A stretch of DNA of 35,074 nucleotides from Candidatus Caldisaccharidevorator malaysiensis (GTDB lineage: Bacteria > Armatimonadota > Fervidibacteria > Fervidibacterales > Fervidibacteraceae), in assembly GCA_025057575.1 (NCBI GenBank), contig JANXBO010000025.1:1-35074 (forward strand), read 5' to 3'. Made by a program: the position numbers and the translations under genes. This document shows, piece by piece, positions 31,101-35,074 of the stretch; within the stretch, counting starts at the first letter, position 1, and each line of letters opens with the position of its first letter. The notes beneath the pieces are model-generated. The model had not been told where the DNA came from. It saw only the letters and a list, made by a program, of their open reading frames with translations, and searched no databases.

Positions 31101-32852
31101 ATGGCTCTCTCGATTCAAACCCAAACAGTCAGAGGAGCCGAAATTTTGGTGGAAGCCCTGGTCCGAGAAGGCGTGGAGTATGTGTTCGGCATCTCGGGTG
31201 GTGCGGTCATAGAAATCTGCGATGCCCTCTATCATTACAAGGGAAAGATCCACTTTGTCTTGAATCGGCACGAGCAAGGCGCCTCTCATATGTGCGACGG
31301 GTTCATTCGAGCGTCGGGACGACCCGCCGTCTGTATGGGGACCAGCGGTCCAGGGGCGACAAACCTGATCACAGGCATTGCGACCGCTCAAATGGATTCC
31401 ATTCCTTTGATTGCCCTAACGGGTCAGGTGCCGACTTACAACATCGGCAGAGACGCTTTCCAGGAAACGGACGCCTTTGGACTGACGATGCCCATCGTCA
31501 AGCACAGTTACGCCGTTCGCAACCCTTACGATCTTCCCAGAATTGTGCGGGAAGCCTTCCATATCGCCTGGACCGGTCGCCCCGGTCCCGTTCACATTGA
31601 CCTGCCCCGAGATGTCTCCCGAACACCGGTAGATCTGTCTCAGGTGGACTTTCCTGAAACCGTCCAAATTAGGGGCTACAAGCCGACGATCCGGGGTCAT
31701 CCCTTGATGGTCCGTCAGGCAGCCGAACTGATTATGCAGGCGAGAAAGCCGATTCTCTACATCGGCGGAGGGGTCGTTGCCTCCGGTGCCAGCCAGGAGG
31801 TCCGGCAACTGGCGGAACGATGTCAAATGCCGGTCACTTACACTTTGATGGCGAAAGGCGGTTTCCCCGATGACCATCCCCTCTGCACCGGAATGCCCGG
31901 AATGCACGGGACCGTTGCTGCCAACTTTGCCCTTAACTTTTCCGATTTGGTCATCTGTGTCGGTGCCCGATTTGACGATCGGGTGACAGGGGACCTTAAG
32001 GAATTCGCCAAGGGTGCCAAGAAAGTTCACATTGACATAGATCCTGCCGAGATCGGCAAGAATGTCAAGCCCGATGTCCCCATCGTCGGCGACGCCAAGA
32101 CCGTCCTTGGTCAGTTGTTGGAAATCGTTGGTCCCAAACGACACGATGAATGGCTCCTCCAGATTGATGAGTGGAAGAGAGAGTTCCCCCTTGTCTACGA
32201 GCGGGGCGACAAGATCAAACCCCAGTATGTCTTAGAAGTTTTGGCAAAAGTGACAAGGGGGCAAGCCATCGTTGTGGCAGATGTCGGACAGCATCAGATG
32301 TGGGCCGCCCAATATTATCCGTGCCACCGCCCTCGGCAATTTCTAACGACTGGCGGGCTGGGGACGATGGGTTATGCGTTCCCAGCTGCCCTCGGTGCCA
32401 AGTTAGCCTGCCCCGACCAGATGGTCGTTGCTGTCGTCGGCGACGGGGGCTTTCAGATGACGATGGCGGAACTGGCAACGGCGGTCGTCTACCGCATCCC
32501 AATCAAAGTCGTCATTATCAACAACCTTTACCTTGGGATGGTTAAGCAATGGCAAGACCTGTTCTTTGGGGGACGCTACAGTGGTGTCGAGTTGGAGGGT
32601 ATTCCCGACTTTGCCGCCATCGCCGAGGCTTACGGTGCTGTCGGAATGAAAGTAACGGAAGAGGATGATGTAGAACGGGCTTTGGTCAGAGCCTTTGAAA
32701 TGGAGGATCGGGTCGTCATCCTGGACATCTATGTGGATCCGGACGAGCATTGCTACCCAATGATCCCCTCCGGTCGGTCCGTCAAGGACATCATCGTTCA
32801 TCCTCTTCTCAGAGAAAAGGCAAAGAAGGAATTATCTCGGTTGGTCGCTTAG
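31101..32852 (+). CDS. ilvB: Acetolactate synthase large subunit
   Basis: This 583-residue TPP enzyme makes acetolactate from two pyruvates, the first common step of valine and isoleucine synthesis. V-F-G-I-S-G-G is the start of the catalytic domain, and N-R-H-E-Q-G-A-S-H-M has the catalytic Glu. G-T-S-G-P-G-A-T-N and the FAD region are present. The TPP motif starts G-D-G-G-F-Q-M-T and ends in N-N about 27 residues on (V-V-I-I-N-N). AGGAGG at 31087-31092 lies eight bases before ATG 31101; GTG 31098 is the alternative. ilvN follows seven to 19 bases later, as usual for the holoenzyme. Confidence 0.95.
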   Translation: MALSIQTQTVRGAEILVEALVREGVEYVFGISGGAVIEICDALYHYKGKIHFVLNRHEQGASHMCDGFIRASGRPAVCMGTSGPGATNLITGIATAQMDSIPLIALTGQVPTYNIGRDAFQETDAFGLTMPIVKHSYAVRNPYDLPRIVREAFHIAWTGRPGPVHIDLPRDVSRTPVDLSQVDFPETVQIRGYKPTIRGHPLMVRQAAELIMQARKPILYIGGGVVASGASQEVRQLAERCQMPVTYTLMAKGGFPDDHPLCTGMPGMHGTVAANFALNFSDLVICVGARFDDRVTGDLKEFAKGAKKVHIDIDPAEIGKNVKPDVPIVGDAKTVLGQLLEIVGPKRHDEWLLQIDEWKREFPLVYERGDKIKPQYVLEVLAKVTRGQAIVVADVGQHQMWAAQYYPCHRPRQFLTTGGLGTMGYAFPAALGAKLACPDQMVVAVVGDGGFQMTMAELATAVVYRIPIKVVIINNLYLGMVKQWQDLFFGGRYSGVELEGIPDFAAIAEAYGAVGMKVTEEDDVERALVRAFEMEDRVVILDIYVDPDEHCYPMIPSGRSVKDIIVHPLLREKAKKELSRLVA

Positions 32853-32871
32853 AAGGACGGTGTTCCATCCT

Positions 32872-33387
32872 ATGGTCTCGTCTAACGGCAATCGCCCAAA
32901 GCGTTTGCACACTCTTTCCGTTCTGGTGGAGAACAGACCCGGAGTGTTAGCCCGCATCGCCGGACTGTTTGCCAGGAGAAGTTTCAATATTGAAAGCCTC
33001 GCCGTCAGCACGACCGACGATCCCCAAACTTCTCGGATGACCATCGTCGTCGGGGGCGATGACGACACCATTGAGCAGATCACCAAGCAACTCAATAAAC
33101 TCATTGACGTGATCAAAGTCCACGACCACACAGGTGAGGAAATCGTTGAACGGGAATTAGCCCTCCTGAAGGTCCACTGCACGATGGAGCAGCGGCACTA
33201 TGTCATTCAGTTGGTGGAAATTTTCCGGGCTTCTATCGTTGATGTCGGTGCCACTATGTTGACTATAGAAATCACCGGTAGTTCTGACAAGATAGATGCC
33301 TTGATGGAACTCTTAAGACCGTTCGGCATATCCGAGGTGGTCCGGACAGGAAAGGTCATCCTGTCTAGGGGAGAAAAGTCCCCATAG
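32872..33387 (+). CDS. ilvN: Acetolactate synthase small (regulatory) subunit
   Basis: This 171-residue protein binds the large subunit and gives feedback inhibition by valine. The N-terminal ACT domain reads H-T-L-S-V-L-V-E-N-R-P-G-V-L-A-R, with the G-L-F-A-R-R and F-N-I-E-S-L blocks. The C-terminal ALS_ss_C domain contains E-I-F-R-A and I-V-D-V-G-A-T. It matches the ilvH/ilvN length (about 160). The start is not certain: GTG 32860 has AAGGA only two bases away, while ATG 32872 is 14 bases from it; family alignment fits ATG 32872. The gene ends 15 bases before the stop of the selenoprotein gene on the other strand. Confidence 0.93.
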   Translation: MVSSNGNRPKRLHTLSVLVENRPGVLARIAGLFARRSFNIESLAVSTTDDPQTSRMTIVVGGDDDTIEQITKQLNKLIDVIKVHDHTGEEIVERELALLKVHCTMEQRHYVIQLVEIFRASIVDVGATMLTIEITGSSDKIDALMELLRPFGISEVVRTGKVILSRGEKSP

Positions 33388-33402
33388 GTCTGATGGCGGG
33401 GA

Positions 33403-33762
33403 TCACTGTTTCTTGCGGGTGGCAACCAAATCCCGAATCGCTGCCTCGTTGAAACCGATCACCACCTGATCGCCGGCGACGATAATGGGTCGGCGAAGCC
33501 AGTTCGGATTTTGCGACAACAGTCGGAGGGCTTCCTCTCGAGACGGTTTATCGGCACCTTCCAAAAGGCGTTGGCGCAAGGGGCTTTGTCGTCCTGTAAT
33601 CTCCACGACCGGTCGCCCACCCAAGAGTCGGTCCAGTTCCTCGGGTGTCGGTGGCTCTTTCACAATCTCCCTCCACTGAAAAGTCACCTTTAACTCCTGC
33701 AAGAGACCTCTTGCCTTCTCACAAGAACCTCACCCTCTCCTGCCCCAAACCTCCATAGTCAT
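33403..33762 (-). CDS. Predicted selenoprotein of the ArsC/Spx thioredoxin-fold family (Sec at residue 11)
   Basis: The reading frame runs from ATG 33762 to TGA 33403-33405, with one internal TGA at 33730-33732. Read through as selenocysteine it gives 119 residues, the normal ArsC/Spx size. The N terminus is M-T-M-E-V-W-G-R-R-G-U-G-S-C-E-K-A-R, so Sec11 and Cys14 form a U-x-x-C redox motif. In this family the position is C-x-x-C or C-x-x-S. Beyond it, K-E-P-P-T-P-E-E-L, R-R-P-I-I-V and G-F-N-E are the usual family blocks, which makes a chance frame unlikely. A hairpin fitting a bacterial SECIS lies downstream. A standard call would start at TTG 33702 and lose the active site. The substrate is unknown. 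A nonsense mutation is the main alternative. Confidence 0.75.
33699..33714 (-). promoter_or_regulatory. Candidate bacterial SECIS hairpin
   Basis: On the minus strand the 16 bases form a perfect 6-bp stem (GCAAGA with TCTTGC) closed by a GGTC tetraloop at 33708-33705. The loop starts 21 bases after the in-frame TGA. Position, a G at both first loop bases and the GGUC apex resemble the SelB-binding fdhF element of E. coli. Confidence 0.65.
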
Positions 33763-33769
33763 CACCGTC

Positions 33770-33775
33770 TAAAAT
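33770..33775 (+). promoter_or_regulatory. Candidate -10 box for the ABC transporter gene
   Basis: TAAAAT (five of six) lies 29 bases before GTG 33805, in the 42-base divergent gap with the selenoprotein gene. No clear -35 hexamer is seen. Confidence 0.3.
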
Positions 33776-33804
33776 TGTGAAAAAGAATTTCAAAAAAGGC
33801 GGAG

Positions 33805-35074
33805 GTGCAAGGGCTGAGGAATTTGGTCCGTTTGCTGAAACTGACCTATCCTTATCGTTGGTCCATCGCTCTGGGTCTTTGTTGCCTTCTCTTCGCCACC
33901 CCTGCCAGCCTGTTTCATCCCCTCGTTTGGCGCTTTATTGTGGATGAGGTGATTCTCAACCATCGTCATCATCTTCTTATTCCAGCCCTCGTGGTGATGG
34001 TCGTTGTCCAACTGATCGGCGTTGCCTTGTCGTCCCTAAGGACCTATGTTTTGGGTCGGGCGGGGCAACGGTTCGTCTACGATCTGCGCCAGGCACTCTA
34101 CGAAAAGCTGCAGAGTCAGTCCCTCCTTTACCATCACGATCGGAGAGTCGGCGATACCGTCGCTCGGGTCATCGCTGATGTGGATACCGTTCAGGATGCG
34201 ATCCGTCACGGTATTGACGATGTCATCGCCAACGCCCTTCAGTTTCTTTGGGTCGCCGGGATTATCGTCGCCATTAATCCGACCGTCGGCACCTTAACGC
34301 TCCTGCCGATGGGGATCGTAGCGCTGATGGTCTGGTTCTTCAACATCCGCATCAGGGGGCTCTACCGAAGGATCCGAGACCGGTTGGGAGACCTTTCGGC
34401 AAAACTTCAGGAGAATTTGGTCGGGATGATCGTTATTAAGGCGTTTGCCCGAGAACTTCACGAGTTATCCCGCTTTGCTCAGGAAAATAAGCGCTATTAC
34501 GATGAAAGTTTGAAAGGGGAACTGGCAAGGAGTCTTTACTTTCCTTCCGTCGCCACGGTCGGCTTTTTTAGCAGCGTCATTATGGTGGGAGTGGGGGCTT
34601 ATTTCATCATCCTCGGACAGTTTTCGGTCGGTGATCTGGTTGCCTATAGGGGTTATTGGTGGCAACTGTTCTCACCTGTCTCTGCTATGGCACGGGTGAA
34701 CGAACTGGTTCAGAGATGTCTGGCTGCTGCCAGTCGGATCTTTGAGGTGTTGGATGCGCCCGTTGAAGTTGCCGATCAGCCGTCCGCCATACCCTTGAAA
34801 GATGCCGACGGGCACATTGTTTTTGAAAAAGTCTCGTTCCGCTATAGGGAAGGTCCCTGGGTCCTCAGGGACATCTCCTTTGAAGTCCACCCCGGTCAAA
34901 AAGTCGGCATTGTCGGTCCGTCTGGTGCCGGCAAGTCTACGGTCCTGGGTCTGATCCTCCGTTTCTTTGACCCCGTGGAGGGGCGAATCTTGGTTGACGG
35001 GTATGATCTCAGAGAGGTGGTCCAGTCCGACTGGCGCCGTCACTGCGCCATCGTCACCCAGGAACCGTTTCTGT
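33805..35074 (+). CDS. ABC transporter, fused membrane and ATPase domains (exporter type), 3' end outside window
   Basis: About 423 codons of a fused ABC exporter or half-transporter. The first 300 residues contain about six membrane helices typical of an ABC type-1 exporter fold, including F-I-V-D-E-V-I and D-V-D-T-V-Q-D-A-I. The ATPase begins near residue 330 (V-F-E-K-V-S-F-R-Y). Walker A is G-P-S-G-A-G-K-S-T and the Q-loop is V-T-Q-E-P-F-L, at the window edge. The ABC signature and Walker B lie beyond the end. Homologues export lipid, peptide or drug; the substrate is not readable. No stop occurs up to base 35074. The start may be GTG 33805 (GGCGGAG just before it) or a downstream TTG at 33823 or 33832. 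Confidence 0.88.
   Translation, partial: MQGLRNLVRLLKLTYPYRWSIALGLCCLLFATPASLFHPLVWRFIVDEVILNHRHHLLIPALVVMVVVQLIGVALSSLRTYVLGRAGQRFVYDLRQALYEKLQSQSLLYHHDRRVGDTVARVIADVDTVQDAIRHGIDDVIANALQFLWVAGIIVAINPTVGTLTLLPMGIVALMVWFFNIRIRGLYRRIRDRLGDLSAKLQENLVGMIVIKAFARELHELSRFAQENKRYYDESLKGELARSLYFPSVATVGFFSSVIMVGVGAYFIILGQFSVGDLVAYRGYWWQLFSPVSAMARVNELVQRCLAAASRIFEVLDAPVEVADQPSAIPLKDADGHIVFEKVSFRYREGPWVLRDISFEVHPGQKVGIVGPSGAGKSTVLGLILRFFDPVEGRILVDGYDLREVVQSDWRRHCAIVTQEPFL

Noticed and set aside
33403..33702. A simple 99-residue ArsC-like protein starting at TTG 33702
   Set aside because: It would lack the first beta strand and the catalytic cysteine, which are encoded directly upstream in the same frame across one TGA.

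Overview
The window (35,074 bp, about 55% G+C by eye) is a dense, ordinary-looking piece of bacterial chromosome with about 31 protein genes, mostly in short overlapping operons. I saw no rRNA, tRNA, CRISPR array, insertion sequence or prophage. The cell type looks Gram-negative-like or thermophile-like: Sec signal peptides, a full-length DsbD, an archaeal-type phosphoglycerate mutase, many TTG/GTG starts and Ski2-like DEAH helicase. I cannot fix the phylum from this sequence; a thermophilic Armatimonadota/Fervidibacter-like lineage is only a guess.

Layout. 1-2540 (+): end of signal peptidase I, an archaeal-type phosphoglycerate mutase and a Gfo/Idh/MocA oxidoreductase. 2519-6994 (-): ornithine carbamoyltransferase, a PH-like membrane protein, a BtuF-like binding protein and a Ski2-like helicase, each overlapping the next. 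7060-10750 (+): rhomboid-family protein, a secreted protein of unknown function, ribokinase and a methyltransferase. 10777-18211 (-): DsbD, a FeoB iron transporter split into G-domain and membrane genes, a small zinc ribbon, a membrane-embedded spermidine-synthase-like protein and a second Gfo/Idh/MocA enzyme. 18367-19344 (+): a conserved protein of uncertain function. 19493-22439 (-): two base-excision-repair glycosylases and leucyl aminopeptidase. 22522-33387 (+): LarE, then mostly amino-acid biosynthesis: leuA behind a structured leader, a TPR protein, a DapA-family aldolase, a GAF/HD-GYP regulator, a malate/lactate-type dehydrogenase, thrC, a MoaD-like sulfur carrier, a NIL-domain protein and ilvB-ilvN. 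33403-33762 (-): a predicted selenoprotein. 33805 to the end (+): a truncated ABC exporter.

Two items stand out. First, the ArsC/Spx-like gene at 33403-33762 is interrupted by an in-frame TGA exactly where the family has its catalytic cysteine, giving a Sec-Gly-Ser-Cys motif. A 6-bp hairpin with a GGUC loop begins a short distance downstream, as expected of a bacterial SECIS. A conventional gene caller would start this gene after the TGA and lose the active site. Second, the 245-bp gap before leuA holds a 26-codon frame with Leu codons at 18, 20, 21 and 22 and three hairpins, the layout of a leucine attenuator.

A third point is the thrC-moaD-NIL-ilvBN operon, which has a strong sigma-70-type promoter and links a ubiquitin-like sulfur carrier to aspartate-family amino-acid synthesis.
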